Assembly (NCBI RefSeq): GCF_964340395.1
Contig: NC_135559.1
Location: 11,744,759-11,808,758 of the forward strand
DNA length: 64,000 nt
Reading direction: 5' to 3'
Source: Glandiceps talaboti
Taxonomy: Eukaryota; Hemichordata; Enteropneusta; Spengelidae
Shown here piece after piece: positions 13,451-28,600 of the stretch. The translations under genes were made by a program, and so were the position numbers. The stretch's first letter is position 1. Each line of letters begins with the position of its first letter. Below the pieces are notes generated by a model. That model saw nothing but the letters and a program-made list of their open reading frames with translations. It was not told the origin of the DNA and made no database searches.

Positions 13451-13601
13451 ATGTGTGTGTACGTGTGCGTACATGTCAATCTGATTAAAATCTGATATAG
13501 TAGGCACTCACAGAACAAAAAAGAACAATGAACAATAAAAGTAGGAGGTAAATAAAGAAAGTTCACTACATCAGATTAGTATGTATGTATGTATGTATGT
13601 A

Positions 13602-13644
<43 letters not shown>

Positions 13645-16600
13645 TGTGATAAACAAAAATTGAAAAAATAGAATCGGCCACAGGACATAGGAATTTCAAG
13701 TTCCCAATATCTTGTAAACCTATCAAGGTATTCAAGTATTGCAGTAATACAGTTCCAGAACAGTTCATTCCGTAACATTTCTGGCGTTCCCACTGCAGAA
13801 AATAAATGATGTACTCGCTATCTCACTTTGACTTGATAAAGTAGTCATCTGAGACGAAGTATAACAACATTGTGAATACAAGCTAACAAGTTTGTCAGTG
13901 GTGGCTGACAGATGGTTGTTTGCCTCATCTAATACTCCTGTGAAAGTAATTACGCTTTGCCTACGGGGAAAAACCGTTCCTTTTAGCCAATTTGAAATGA
14001 ACGCTGTAAGAATGATAGCTGCCACCTTACAGCATCGCATGGACTGCGTAATGTAGTTATTTGTGGTGATCTCTTACATAAGCAATCGGATTAAAATCCG
14101 ATGTAGTGTACATGGCATGCTTTTTGGGGGGCTGTTAGGTTTACTGTCGTTTGTTCTTTTGTGTGCACTCGTTACATACATGATACATCTGATCTGACAC
14201 AATACCATAGCTGTGATAGAGACTTGGATGGTAGGACTAGTCAAGTAACATACTACTATGGAAATCTAACTAATGGCAAAACTAAATTTAGTCTAAGGCC
14301 TAACAAAAAACATTGTGTGGTTCTGATTACGTTCAATTTTAAAATAGGTGGAGATAGGTAGATTTTTTATTGTATTTTTATATATATATATTTTCATATT
14401 TGAGAATAGCTCTGTATACTCCATCGTCTTCAAAACCAAAAAAGTCAACTCTTCCCATGGTTTGTGAGTTACTCCTTTTATAAACAGACGATCATCCCTG
14501 ACCTAAGAAGGAAACAAGTCGTGCAGCTTTCCCATATTAGACCGAATTTACTTTGTAGTAGATTTGTCATACCCCGGAAGTCAGAAGTCATTTATGACGT
14601 ATCACCGAAACGATAGAATCTTTCAGATACGAGTGAAATAACACTTAACGCTTGATTGAATTTGTGTCCCTTTGAGTATACGGAAAACAGAATATCTCTA
14701 TTATTAAAGAATTCATAAAATACTAGATATTTACCTCCATTCACCAAATTAATTAAAATATCGTACTGCTGTGAAGTATATGATCTTATGTTGACATTTT
14801 GTTCTTAATTTGATTTGAAATATTCATGCAGCATATGGGTCACCCACAAGTGGAAATCAGATATTATGTTGAAAAATCACTTTTTGGGTTTTCTTCACAA
14901 TTTCGAAGTAGGACACCTATATTGTTTGTTGATGAAATTTGACATCCGAAATCAAACAAGAAATTGGAGTAAATTGGCAACAAACACACATATGCATGGA
15001 ACCATTGTAAACAGCTGAAGTGGCCTGTCAACTATTATAATAACTATCAATTTTGATTGGCACTGCTCAAAAATGGTCATGGTTACCATACAAAATGTGG
15101 TTAAGGTTACTATACAAGACATTATGGTCGTCATGGTTACAAGGAACGTTACCATGGTAACAGGAAACAACAAATCTGACACTGGGAAACATGTGAAACA
15201 CACCTGCACATCCCTTCCTCTACACACAACTACGTACATACACGGGATACTATTATAACACAGAATGTTAAAATTTGAAAGTACTTCTTTTATTTATAGT
15301 TACATGTACATATATATCATACATATTGACATGAATTCAATAAATTAATTTTGTATTGTACATTTTTCGATTTCAGTTACCATAATAATGATAACAGCAA
15401 TACTAGCAATATTACACACACATATACCATTTGGTATTATTAAAGTAGTGCTCAAAGCACTGTATAATTATTATCCCTACATGTACCAGAGACTTGTTAT
15501 GGTACAACCTCTTATACCCCTAGCAGAGACAAGTTGTGGTATAACCACTTATACCCCTAGCAGAGACATGGCATGGTACAACCATTTATACCCCTCACAG
15601 AGACATGTCATGGTACAACCACTTATACCCCTAGCACAGACAAGTTATGGTATAACCACTTATACCCCTAGCACATACAGAGACGTGTTATGGTATAACC
15701 ACTTATACTTCTATCACATAGACATGTTATGGTACAACCACTTATACCCCTAGCAGAGACATGTTATGATATAACCACTTATACCCCTAGCACAGAGACA
15801 TGTTGTGGTACAACCATTTATACCCCTAGCAGAGACATATTATGGTATAACCATGTATACCCCTAGCACAGAGACATGTTGTGGTACAACCATTTATACC
15901 CCTAGCAGAGACATATTATGGTATAACCATGTATACCCCTAGCACAGAGACATGTTATGGGACAACCATTTATACCCCTAGCAGAGACATATTATGGTAT
16001 AACCATGTATACCCCTAGCACAGAGACATGTTATGGGACAACCATTGTACTTCTTCAACTCCCCTGAGAGCACATAATCCATTCTACCACTGACAACAGT
16101 CAGGATTAAATCCTTCACATTAAAATCTCTATCCTACCAGGTGAGGTCCTTATTCATGTAGCTTGGATGACTTAGACAAAATGACTGAAATCTAATGATT
16201 TTTAAAATGGTAAATTACAATATAGTATCACTTATTACAATTGACGAGAACACACTTTAAGCGTTTCAGTTGTATCAAAGCTTCAAAAAGATATTTTCTT
16301 CCACTCTTTCAGGGAAACACAATATCAGGTGAAATTAAAATGAACTATTTCTTTCTTCTTGCCATCTTTAGAGCATCCATGTGTTGCTTGCCTAATGCTG
16401 CTGATGGATCTTGTTGCTGTTGTGTTTCAGTTGCAGGGGGTATTATATAAATGTGAACTGGTGCTGGAAGGAAGTCAAGCCTTTTATCATCAGGAATGAA
16501 ACGATCATACATTTCATGAAGTTGTTTTACCTTTTCAGGTTTAAGAGCTCTTGGTGTGATGTTTTCAGATGGGTAGGCTGTCCCCTCAATTGTCATCTAC

Positions 16601-19600
16601 AAAATGAATTAAGATATTTTTAATTATGAAGTACATGTCATTCTAAAATAAAATTCTATTCTTGTAAACATCACATAAATGTAAAATGAATGTAAAGCTG
16701 GTACTGTACATAAAGTAAAGAATTGTAATAGAGATATAAACCATAATACACTAAAGTGCCAGTATATTACCTGTGGTGTTATATTCTTCCATTGACCACT
16801 GTCTAAGTTATCTCTTGCCAAGACAACAACTGCACCATCTTGTCTTTCTCCCATGATATCGTGATAGCTACCAATACCATGAACCACTAATAAGCTACCA
16901 TAGTGGAACCGTAATGATGTACGCCAGTCAGCAAAGTCAGTCTCAGAAAGGATCTACTCAATAACGATAACAAAAGTATACAAATTCAATCATAAAATGA
17001 TAAAGCTCAAATCTATTTTCCTTAAGATTGTTTTATCATAATTTCTACTTTAAAGAGCACTGTTATATCAATGAGAACACTACCCTAATGTCTTAGAATA
17101 GATCACTTAAAGCTGTAACTCAATCTTTCATGAAACCTAGCTTTTGATTTAGTTCCCATATAATCTTCAGACAGAGAAGATAATCATGTAATTGTCATCG
17201 TTAGGCCAGGTATAGCCCAGAGATGTCTTTGTGTTACTATGGTATATCCCTACACGAAGCAAAGGCATATGTACTTAAAATAAATAAAATGTATTTTGAA
17301 TTTGAAATTACTACCAACTGCTCTGCTTGAGCTAAATGGATCCTAAATGATGCAATCATCACCATATATGTGGCAAGATGGTGTATAACAAGTGCCTGAA
17401 CTAATGTGAGCTTGACTTGGATTTTAACAGTGCTGTTGATAGTAATTTCAAAACACATCCCTGTGCTTCAATGTGCATGTGAATTGGTTTAGTGTAGATA
17501 GCTATTATAATAACACCAACAGAAGTCTCTGGGCTAGTCCATTTACAGCTATTTCAGACTTACTGTGCCAATGTCATGTGTTAAAAACAAAATAACAATG
17601 ATACATATACTAGTAAACAATACCTTTGCTTCACTGTATGTTGATGCCACAGTTTCAATGTCATGGGTATTGAAGATATCACATTTCTTCATTGATGATG
17701 ACATGCATGCAAATATCCAGTCAGGCATAAACTTTGAATGTCCAGCAAGCAAAAAACAGATTCTGATATACTGCAGAGTTTCATGTCTGAAAATAAAGAA
17801 AGTAAATGCTATGGTATTACAAACATGCATAGTTGAACATTGATAAATGTGCACTAAAATCATCAATACTGAATACATTTTGATATTAATTTCATGTATC
17901 AGTTTAGTTTATTGAACAAGACAATTAGTGTGTACAAATACATGATATCAAACTGACTAACCTTTCCATCATTTCTTTAATCCAGCAAACTAGCCATGTG
18001 TTTTTGTTAGTACTTGGAGCATTATCCATGAATACCATGGCCTTTGTTGTCCAGGATAGATCCAAACTCCTCATGTGCTTGTCTAAAATTGATAATGTGT
18101 GGTTGCTATTTTTTGGTCCACACCTTTCATCAAATATGTAGGAATATGCCTTGCCAAAATTATGATGAACAATGACTGCTTCATCAACACAAAGCTTCAT
18201 CTTGTAATATGATATGGCTGGTTGTGGTGTCAATGCTAAAGCAAGCAACATAATTTGTTTTCTCTTCAAGGAGTGTTATTTCTTCCTCATCAGTTCTTAC
18301 ATCTTTACTTTCCAAATCTTCAATCATTTGCTGACTTTGCCATGCTGTATTGCAAGACTGTTTATAGAAGTGCTGTGCTATAGTTGCCTTTTCTTTATGT
18401 TCTGCTATATGCAACGTTAGACTGTCTATGGTTGTTTTTATCCTCAGTAATTCTCCCTCATCAGTATCACCACACTCTGTCATTCTCTGTACTATTGTGG
18501 ATTTAGTACAGATTTCTTTGCTGACCTCTTTGCAAGTATTGCAGTAGTCTGATTTGTGTGGGTGAATTGAATGACGGCTTCTGTACTGAGATAACCAGCC
18601 CTCTGCTGCACTGCTACAGTTTCTCTTCCAAGCTGTTGCTGATTGGAGTTGAAGACACCAATGAAAGAATGCTTCAGTTTAGTTTCATAGTTATTCTCTG
18701 AAATCCTGGGAATAGACAATCGGGTAAATACTGGTAAAAAGTAGAACAAAGGACCCTTGTGTTCTTCATGACGACCTGTTGGATAGGAGTTTGCATCAGC
18801 AAATGTTAGGAATTGTTCCTTCAGAACAGTTTTATTGTTGTTTGACAATCTCCCTTCCAGACCATGTCGGGCTGAAAACTGTCTGACCTCCACTTCATCC
18901 TCTTCACAGACACCGGTCCACCAGTCATTCCAGTCTACAGTTGGGTCTGGAATAAGAACGTACTTCTCCAGTTTCTGAAGGAGGACATCTTTCTTTTTTA
19001 ATGACACCACTAGATTTAGGAATTCTTGTTGTTTGATATTTCTTTGGCTGGCCAATCGCTGGCGTGATACACCAAGCACACTGACAATACACTCTTGGCA
19101 GAATAAATAATTTCCTGCAGGGTCAAATAAACTTCCTCTAATCCATTTATTTTCTTCTATGATGTTCCTCCATTGTCTGTTGTCTGTTTTAAGGGGTTCC
19201 AGGTGTGCTTTTTTTCTTTTTTTGAGTGTACTGCAACAATGTTGGATGGTAAAGAATCCAACAGCTGCTTGTGTTAATATGGGTTCACAAACTGGACATA
19301 CTCCAACTTTAAAAGTAAAAGAATCATCTGAATGAAAAAAAGATGAAAATGATAATTAGTTTGATAATAAATATAATGATATCAACACTTTGAGGACTTG
19401 GTTTCTAATACATCTATACATGTAAAAACATCCTAAAGTAGGGTGTCTGTCTTTAAAGGATGGAACAAGTTGACAAAGATAACTTATGTGAAATTACAAA
19501 GGTTACAAGACACAAGGAGCTGAACTTTTTTGTACAAATGTATTTAGCTTTCAATCTGTCTTGTCAACAATCGTCATCAGATCAACATAGTTCCAGAGTT

Positions 19601-22600
19601 ACTACAGAGGTTAACTATGGAATTTGTGCTACTGATGAAAATTTATCAATGAAAGACAGATTGAAACCTCATAGTAAAATGCTTGTGCATTACATTTACC
19701 TTTGTAATTGATCTATCAATGTGATGAACATTTTCTGTCAATAACTTTACTTCAAATGTAAAAACAAAACAAAACACAAAACTGGGGGACTGGGAGTTAC
19801 AACTAGATTTAAAATTATAGTACTGTAATACAGGAATTTTGAAGTGTGTCATGTACTCAATATTCTGATTGTAGTTTTATACTAAAACCAATGCTATCAT
19901 CCATAACGGTACACAAGTTCAACACGGTGACATTTTTCAGACATTAGCAAATTATGGACTTTGTTTACATCATAAATCTACCGTATGTTTACATCCCCTA
20001 TCAAGTTCAAGAGGTTTTTTTCTATTCAAAGATACTGATGACACCGTATTAATGTAGTACTACACATTAAAAAACGAATACAGCCAAAACTATACTAATA
20101 GAATCATGACAGGATCGACAATCAACTTTTGTAACAGCTACACAAACTTTTTTAGACCTGGACTTACCAACATGTTTGGTTAAATCCCGTGTGAGGTCAG
20201 GTCGGAGAGTGTAACTCGAACGAGAAACTCCTCGCAAATACCCACCAAGTCGGTCTGGTGACTCAGTCTCCTCGGGTACATAGTCTGGGTCCTGACTAGA
20301 TGTCTGTGATGACGCCAAACTGGATGTTGGATCCAGGTTCTCCATTTCTGTTGACGGCGAAAGTGCACAAAATGAGTGGGCGCCATGATTACTGTGAGGT
20401 CAGGGGTCACCTTGTGTGTCAACAAAAGTTTACAGGGCAAAGGTGAACGATTAGCGTAATTCATTCACACATCAATTTCCACTGTGACTCAAGAACAACG
20501 CAAGGAACATGAGGAACGTAGTTGTTGCTTGTGGTCTGAGGCTTTGCCTACTTTAGCATATTTAATACGGACAATACCATTAAACCGGAAATGTGTGGAA
20601 GATGAGATAACCGTCAATGCATCGTGTACATCGATATATACAGTAAAACTATCGATAATTCAATGATTCATCAATCAGGAAAGATTGTAGCCACCCTTGA
20701 AAAAACAGTTTTCATGAACATTCGTAGGAATTATAGGTTAGGGTGTTATTTACGACATATCTAAACGTTTTCAAAGTTGACGATAACAAATATTCATGGC
20801 GGGAAAATACATCGTTCATCTGAACTAAGAATAGATCGTTTATTTTTTACGAAGTTTTCTAAATAGTCTAAAAAGTGTCATTTTATGTAATACCATTCAT
20901 AAAAATTATCAAAGAGTGGTATAAAGCACTTACCTCAATGATAGTTTGAACTATTGATTCGATATTGTTGTACTAATAACAAGTAGCAAAGAAACAGTTT
21001 CGTTAGTTCAGCTCCAAAGCTTCGGTCATCAAGTCCTGTCACTCAGTGAGCGAGGCGCGCGTCGTTTCGTCTTATTTGCATAACAATACAGAGAAACTAA
21101 TATCTGATTTCTACTTGTGTGTGACCCATATATTCTATGCCATTTTTAGCACCACTGAACTGAGGTTCAGCATGCTATAGTCTGTCTGTATGTCTGTCTG
21201 TCTGTCTGTCTATGTATGTATGTATGTATGTATGTATGTATGTATGTATGTATGTATGTATGTATGTATGTATGTATTTATTTATTTGTGTGTGTGTGTG
21301 TGTGTGTGTGTGCGTGCACATGCGTAGCAGAACCTTTTTTTACAACAACTTGTATAAACCTTCCAAAATTCCATGTACTTGTCTTCCCTTATCAAACCAA
21401 CTTTGTAATCTTTAGGTTGAGAAATTATACATGTGATATAAAAAATAATGTTTTTAATATATTTTACATTTTCTATCTTCTTTGTTCAAAATATAATACA
21501 AATATGAAAATAAATACAAAATATATCTGTGGTAGATATTTGTGGCTTTTCTGAAATCTGTTATTGAAATGAAATATGAGTGACCTTTTATACAGGAGTT
21601 GTTTTCATCTGAGACTGAAATTATTCCCATAAAAATCTATCGGTGTTACCCTTTCCTGATAGAGGACAATCACCTGGAAGCTTACAACCAGTTAACATTT
21701 ATAGAGATAATCTGATAAAACTCATATGAATTTTACAGAAATAAAATATTTTCACCCTTTTGAATGCATTGGTGTACATGTATTGTACACAGATGTGTAT
21801 TATCATTTCGAAGTGAAAATTCATGATCCTTGGTTATGGGGCATAGTTGTGTACATGTCTCATTTAATAGAACATAATGTTGTGTATGCGAGAATGAAAG
21901 ATTATGGACTCTGGGTTCATAGTCAGAAATGAAAATTTAGTAGTACATCCCCCTGGTGAAGTTGACGTCTCAGCAAAAAAGAAGGAGAGGGGGGGGGGGG
22001 GATTGGGTTTACTTGGAAGAAATTTTCGACTGTGTGAGTACATTCATAATGTTGTGTTTGTTTTCTTGTTGACATGATATCAGCAACAAAGGGGGGGGGG
22101 ATGGGTTGACTGTGTGATTAGAGATTTTCATTTGTAATGTTGTGTTTGTTTTCTTGTCAGAATACAACCTATTTGAAGCCAAAATTCATGACCTAAGGGA
22201 GCAAATGATGAATAGTAGTGTGAGTCCCGGCAGCCTGAAAACATCAGCTAAGAGATCACTTTATGTCAGGTAAGAAAAGATGTATGTCTTATAAGATGAC
22301 CCGCGACTCTGTGTTATTGCAGTAACGCATCAACAAATGATTAGCCCTATGTAGTCGATGAAGAGCCCACTGTACAATTATAGAGTAGATATCGGTACAT
22401 ACAAAACAGCCCTTTTTGTGATGAGATGCGCCTAGCAGAGTCTAAGCATGAGCAGAGTCGGCAGTGGTGGCCATATTGGATTCTAAAATAACTTAATTTT
22501 TATATCATTTTGACCTCTATTTGAAAAGTTTGTATGGTGACCCCTTTTTTTCCCCCATGATTTGAACTGAGAATGGATTTGAGTTTTCTTGAACAAGGTA

Positions 22601-25600
22601 ACAGCAAAAAGTTTAAATAGTTATATCGGAGGTACGTTCTACTTTAGGCCAAAAAAATATATATATCTGGTTCTGGTCAGGGTAAACTTTCTAAAGTGGT
22701 GCGACGATGCAAATTTTTATTATTTTTTTTTGCAAATTAGTAAATGCACATTTTTTTGACACTTTACATATCTCTTGAAAAACTTCCCTTTTGTTCAAAG
22801 CAGTTTAGGCTTTGTATTTAAGCAGTCTTGGCATGTAGGGTAGATTTCAGCAGCTTGCTCTCCTGATATCAGGAATAAATAAGGAACGGGAAAGCAAAAA
22901 TTATCGGAAAAAAGGATTGGCGTGGGGGTATTCTGACCACGCGTGCGCTGACCAGAACCAATTTTTTTTTTTTTTTTTTTTTTTTTTTGCCTTAAAGTGA
23001 TGTGGTTAAAACATACCAGTGAGTGAAAGGAAACATTGATAGCCCATGACAGTGTGTCCCACTGCAGTACTGCAATTCCAGTGTAATTTATTTTGTAATT
23101 TCTCTGGCATTAATGCTGCAAACAATAAATGATGTACTTGCTATCTCATTTGATTTGATGAAGTGGTCATCTGAGGTGTAAAGTGTAGTATAGCAACACA
23201 GCTAGTCATCAAATTACATCATGTTGTTTTACGTGATGTATGAAAACTATCGAAATATAGCAAATAATCTAAAAAAAAAATAGTGACTCAAAAAAATTAA
23301 AGGTTATGGAATCAAACCGTACAACAAGCCAATCTCAGTATAACCTTTTAACCAGATTGTAGGCAAGTACTACAATGGATGGTACTTGTGTATATAGTGT
23401 TTTTGTTGTTGATTGGCGGTCTCCAGGTTTTCTTTGTTTTTTTGTTTTGTTTTGTTTTTTTGTTTTGTTTTGTTTTTTTGTTTTAAATTTCTTTGCAAGG
23501 AAAAAAGAACAATATACAAAAGGTCTCCAGTTTACTAGCCCAGGGACTAAGCTATCTAAACTCAACATAGTAGCTTAACATTGTATTTGTGCAAACAGCA
23601 TTTTCAAGCCAGGTAGCCAAGTCTGTGGGCTGCCAGCGTACCATCAAATATGGATAGATGCTATCTGTAGTCTTACGGGAGAGATGCTAATAGCTTGTGT
23701 AAAACTGCTAATAGCATCTGTACGGGTTTGTCGTGATAGCCTGTGGTGTTACTTTAGGTTAGCTATATGCCAACGAGTAATTAGTATGCAGCAGACACAG
23801 TTTAGTAAAAGGTGTATTAGGGATAGAGTTAGTGACTGTAAACTCACATTTTTAATGGCCGTGACCTTGAAATGGAAGTCCTTTTTAATGGCAGAGATGT
23901 GTAAAATTACTTCGTTAAGCCAAAGGTTTGAAAATAGAAGTCGATAATAAAATACGACAAGATTGATGCACCAGAGCCAGATGTGTTTTTTGTATAATAA
24001 AGGTTAGGTGGTGTGAACGTAATCTGCATAATCAGTGGCCCCAGTATAATATAGTGAACTGAACATGACAAATTTGAGTATACTACATTATATAATTTTG
24101 GTCAATGAAGCAAAAATAAAAGGTACTTTGATATGTGAAACACTGTGAGATAACTCTGTATAAAGTATTCATTAAATATTCAGAGGAAAAAGCCACAATG
24201 AAGCTTATTGGTGAAAGTGATCATTAACTATTCATAGGGAAAGAATACATTCAAGCTGATTGGACAAAGTAATCATTGAAAAATTATTGTGCAAAGACCA
24301 CAGTGAAGCTGCTTGGTCAAAATATTCATTAACTAGTCATAGGGAAAGACCACAGTGAAGCTGATTGGTCAAAGTATTCATTAACTAGTCATAGGGAAAG
24401 ACCACAGTGAAGCTGATTGGTCAAAGTATTCATTAACTAGTCATAGGGAAAGACCACGGTGAAGCTGATTGGTCAAAGCATACAGTTATAAGACTGATGT
24501 GTACACTCCTTAGTGTCTGGCTATGTTATAGCTAATGGGTAATGGACAAAATGACAAATCTCTTAGTTGGACATCAATATAGACTATCTGTACTCTGGTG
24601 TTAGGTAGTAAGTTAAAGTAGGGTAAGAAACCGTTGTAAGAACCCAGAAGTGACTTACGTTGTGGCGTGCTATTTTCTATCTATACAGGGCATTATTTGA
24701 GTATGACAAAACAAAAGACAGTGGCCTTCCCAGCCAGGGTCTTAGTTTCAATTTTGGTGATATACTTCATGTAATCAATGCAAGTGATGATGAGTGGTGG
24801 CAGGCAAGATTAGTTGGACCTGAAGGTGAAGAAGGAGAAACAGGGGTCATTCCAAGCAAAAGAAGGTAAATTAATTATGATTATATTCACTCGGTATTGC
24901 TTCAAGAGCACTCCTCTCTTTCCAACACAGATATACATGTGCGTATGTACGTACATGCACGCACACATACACACGCATGCATGCATGTACGCCTACATTT
25001 GTACATGCATGTGCCCTTTAGGACACAATGTGTAAACATCCACATGCATCCATACATATAGATACACTTTCTTGCACATAGCTCCACACATCCATACATA
25101 CTTGTACATACACAGACCCATGCACATACACATACACATGCCCAACAGATTGATTATTTGATTCATTCATTCATTCATTCATTCATTCATTCATTCATTC
25201 ATTCATTCATTCATATCTTGTAAAACTCTGAAGTGCAGTATTACAGTTCCAGGGTAGTGTATTCTGTAACATCTCTGGCGTTCCCACTGCAGAAAATAAA
25301 ACGATGTACTCGCTATCTCACTTGACTTGATAAAGTAGTCATCTGAGACGAAGTATAACAACATGGGGAATTCTATAAATGTCAGCTATTGTAGAATAAT
25401 GAGTAGAAGGAAAAAAATGAAGATTGCATGATTATAAGAAGTAGACTTTTGTATTTAAGTGTGAAGTGAAATGATAAGATAATGTGTTCTGTGAACAAAA
25501 TAACAAGGGAACCAAATAATCTCAATTTATCCAGTTTGATTTCTTTATTTATCTTGATATTCTTTGTATATTTACATATTATTCTCCAATATTTTTCTTC

Positions 25601-28600
25601 GTTCAACCAAGGAAAATATGAGTGACCTAAGGGGCCCTTGTCACTACGAGTCACTAGATGAGTAGTGACAACCCTAAGGTTATGAGTATTTTTCAGCTGA
25701 ATGATGTCAAATGTTGGGGAATGATATAGTTATACCATTGCCAGTAATGTAAGAAAAAAAATTGGGAAAGAAATGGTAATCTTGAACATTTTGACTCATA
25801 TTTCAAAGACAGCAGAACCAGTGATGTAGAACACGCTTTGTCATGGACATAGATGTACCATATTCTATATTTTTTGTTGAACTTGGATCATGCTTCGTAT
25901 ATTGTTGTTTGTTTTTTATTTTCTTGTTCCAAGAGTGATTGGCCTTCTTTCTACGCAATCGCTCTGAAATCGAAATCAACAACAAATAATCTACAGAGAA
26001 GGAAATAGAGATAAATAAAGGAACCGAGCCATACACCTACTTCAGATTGTAATCAGATTGGGTATTTTGTCACGCCATCTAATTAATGTAATAAAAATCA
26101 CATTCTAAAAGTTAAAACACAAGAACGTTACCAGAACAATCATCACACCAAAAATTCTCCCTTTGGTGTGCATGTGCTATCTGCATGTTAGAAAGAACTT
26201 TACAATATACTTGTTTTGTTGCTATGGCAATTGCATAAACAGTCGGCAAAAATTGTAACTGAACATTTTGTACAATTCATCAAAAATGGGTCTGCAAACG
26301 TCTGATAATATAAAAATGAATGCTCAAAATGCGAGTTCAAAATATTGGTCTACTCACAGGGTCAACAAATTATTTCAAATTTTGTAGTTATAAAAAAAAA
26401 CATCCATTAAATTGAGATGGAATGTTTGTGAATCAATATTGTTATGGCAACAAAATATTTCAGCTAGAATGAATTTATGCCAAAGTAGTTTGTAAAGCTT
26501 TCTATAAATACAAGAAATAATGTATCAATATATTGCCATGGATACTCCTGGGTATTGTACACTCATATGATATTCTCCTGTGACTTAGTTGCCATGGCAA
26601 CATATTCTTGTAGATGGCAGGAATAATTTTGTGTTTTGTGTTGACTTTTTTCAGGGTTGAAAGAAAAGAAAGAGCAAGGTTAAAACAGGTGAAATTCTCA
26701 CAGAGAGGTGACCCAGACAAAAGCAGGGTAAGTAGATCGAGTGAGTTGTGAAATTGGTTTATTGTTGGCGAGCAGTATTGGTTACTTTACAGATGTGACG
26801 TGTGTTTATATATGACACTTAGATGTTATTTCCCCCAATATTTTTCTTGTTCAGCCAAGGAAAATTATGAGTGACCTAAGGGGCCCCATGTCACTATTCG
26901 TCTAGCAACTCGTAGTGACAACCCTTAGGTCACGAGTGTTTTCCAGCTGAATGAAGAAATATATTGGGGAATAATATAATTTTAATTATACCATTGCCAG
27001 TTATGGAAACAAAAAAAAAGCTGGGGAAAATAATGGTAATTTTGATCATTTTCACCCATATTTCGAACACAGCAGAACCAGTTGTAGACACGCGTTGTCA
27101 TGACATAGTATGACCAGAGTATATATTCCATATTTTTATGTTTACTTGGCTCTTGCATGGTATAATGCCAATTGTAGTCTTGGTGTACTAAGGTAGACAC
27201 AAAATAAAGCTATTGTTGTTTGATGTGGTGGATTACACAAGTGGGTGATAGATAGAGGTGCCTCTGTTGTAATTGTGCAACTGTGATCAAGATACATGGA
27301 GAATGTAATCATTGGAAGATCCCCAGTAGTGTAACACTGTAAGATTACAGACATCATTTGAATCATTAACCTACTGTGGTTAAAATCAAGCCAATGTCTG
27401 TTCATTAGCATGTCGCAACAATAGGCCTTTCCAAAATTTGCCACAGTGGCGCTCTACTTCCTGTGTGTAATATCACTTCCTTTAGGGTATACATGGTATA
27501 GGTTACTTGGTTACTTGGTTAATCATACAGCAATGATGTCTGAACGATACGAAAATATCACTGATTTACACTTCTACAGAATAGCAAGGGACACAGCTCT
27601 TCTAAGAAATGGTACTGTGCGGTGATGAGGGCGCTGTATTCTCAATTTCCTGTTTGCAGTCTGGAATGGCCTATAGTTTTAGGTTGTGTTTATCTAAGTA
27701 AACCGAAACCTTGATTGCCAGAGTAGTAGTCTATTTCTTACTGACCGATGTATTTTGAGTCCATAGTTTGGTTTACTTCACAATCAGCAGTAAAGTAACG
27801 TGTTACTTTCTATCAATTTTCCAGACATCATTTAACGAAAAGAGGAAAAAGGGTATTGTATTTTCACGAAAATTTCCATTCTACAAGAGCAGAGACAGTG
27901 ACCAAGACACAAGCGATGCAGAACGTGAGTTTCTAATTTATGTAGTTTATCAAAATTTATATTTTTAAAAGAATGTATCGAAGTGACAGCGTACTGTAAA
28001 ACACTGTGCATGAATAAACAAAATTAATTCTCAGTAACTGAAATAGCATTTACCACCATGGCGTGTTGTAAACATATCTCTTTGTTGATGCATTGACTTC
28101 GATTCCATGCGCTACAGAAGCACTACTGTAGGTGTACGTGAAAATACATCAACCTTCTTGTTCTATTTTAACCCTTTAGTATGATGTGAAATGCTATTGC
28201 AGGTATCAAGAATTGCATTAGAGTGGTCATATGGATGAGGATTGGGTATTTATTTTGGATTTTTAATTTTATCCTGGCTTCCGACTTGAAAATTGATGTG
28301 AAACAACATACACCAAGTCTGTGTTTGCAACTCAATACATTGCAAAAGCTAAACAAAAAATGTGTAAAATGTTTGTTACTATATGTACAGTAACAAACAT
28401 TTTACACAATTATTTATCTTCTGCAATTTATTAAGCTACAAATATGAACGTGGCAGATGCTGTTTCACGTTGATTTTTCAAGTAGGAAGCCATGATAAAA
28501 TTGTTTTATAAATTAAAAAATCCAAAATAAATACCCAATCCTCATCCATTTGGTCACTTTAAGTTTGTAATCATAATAGGAATTGAATTGGTTTTGACAG

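Larger units (their letters stand above)
13144..22160 (+). other. DLG intron (9 kb) hosting an antisense gene
   Basis: Holds GT and ATGT microsatellites (13387-13448, 13579-13643), a 134-bp repeat (13740-13870), a partial TIR element (14291-14398), a 38-bp minisatellite (15487-16047) and the nested - strand DUF7869-like gene (16345-20345). A locally CpG-rich stretch near 21035-21070 is followed by an octamer ATTTGCAT at 21074-21081. A further (TGTA)n array lies at 21181-21311. Confidence 0.85.

Noticed and set aside
15388-15753. 121-residue + strand frame with MVQPLIPLA repeats
   Set aside because: Lies in a 38-bp minisatellite whose period is not a multiple of three; the frame survives only by chance indels.
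17950-18300. A small intron (GTAAGA..TTTAG, 65 nt) to explain the second frameshift of the DUF7869-like gene
   Set aside because: Removing it gives an immediate TGA; the phases do not fit.
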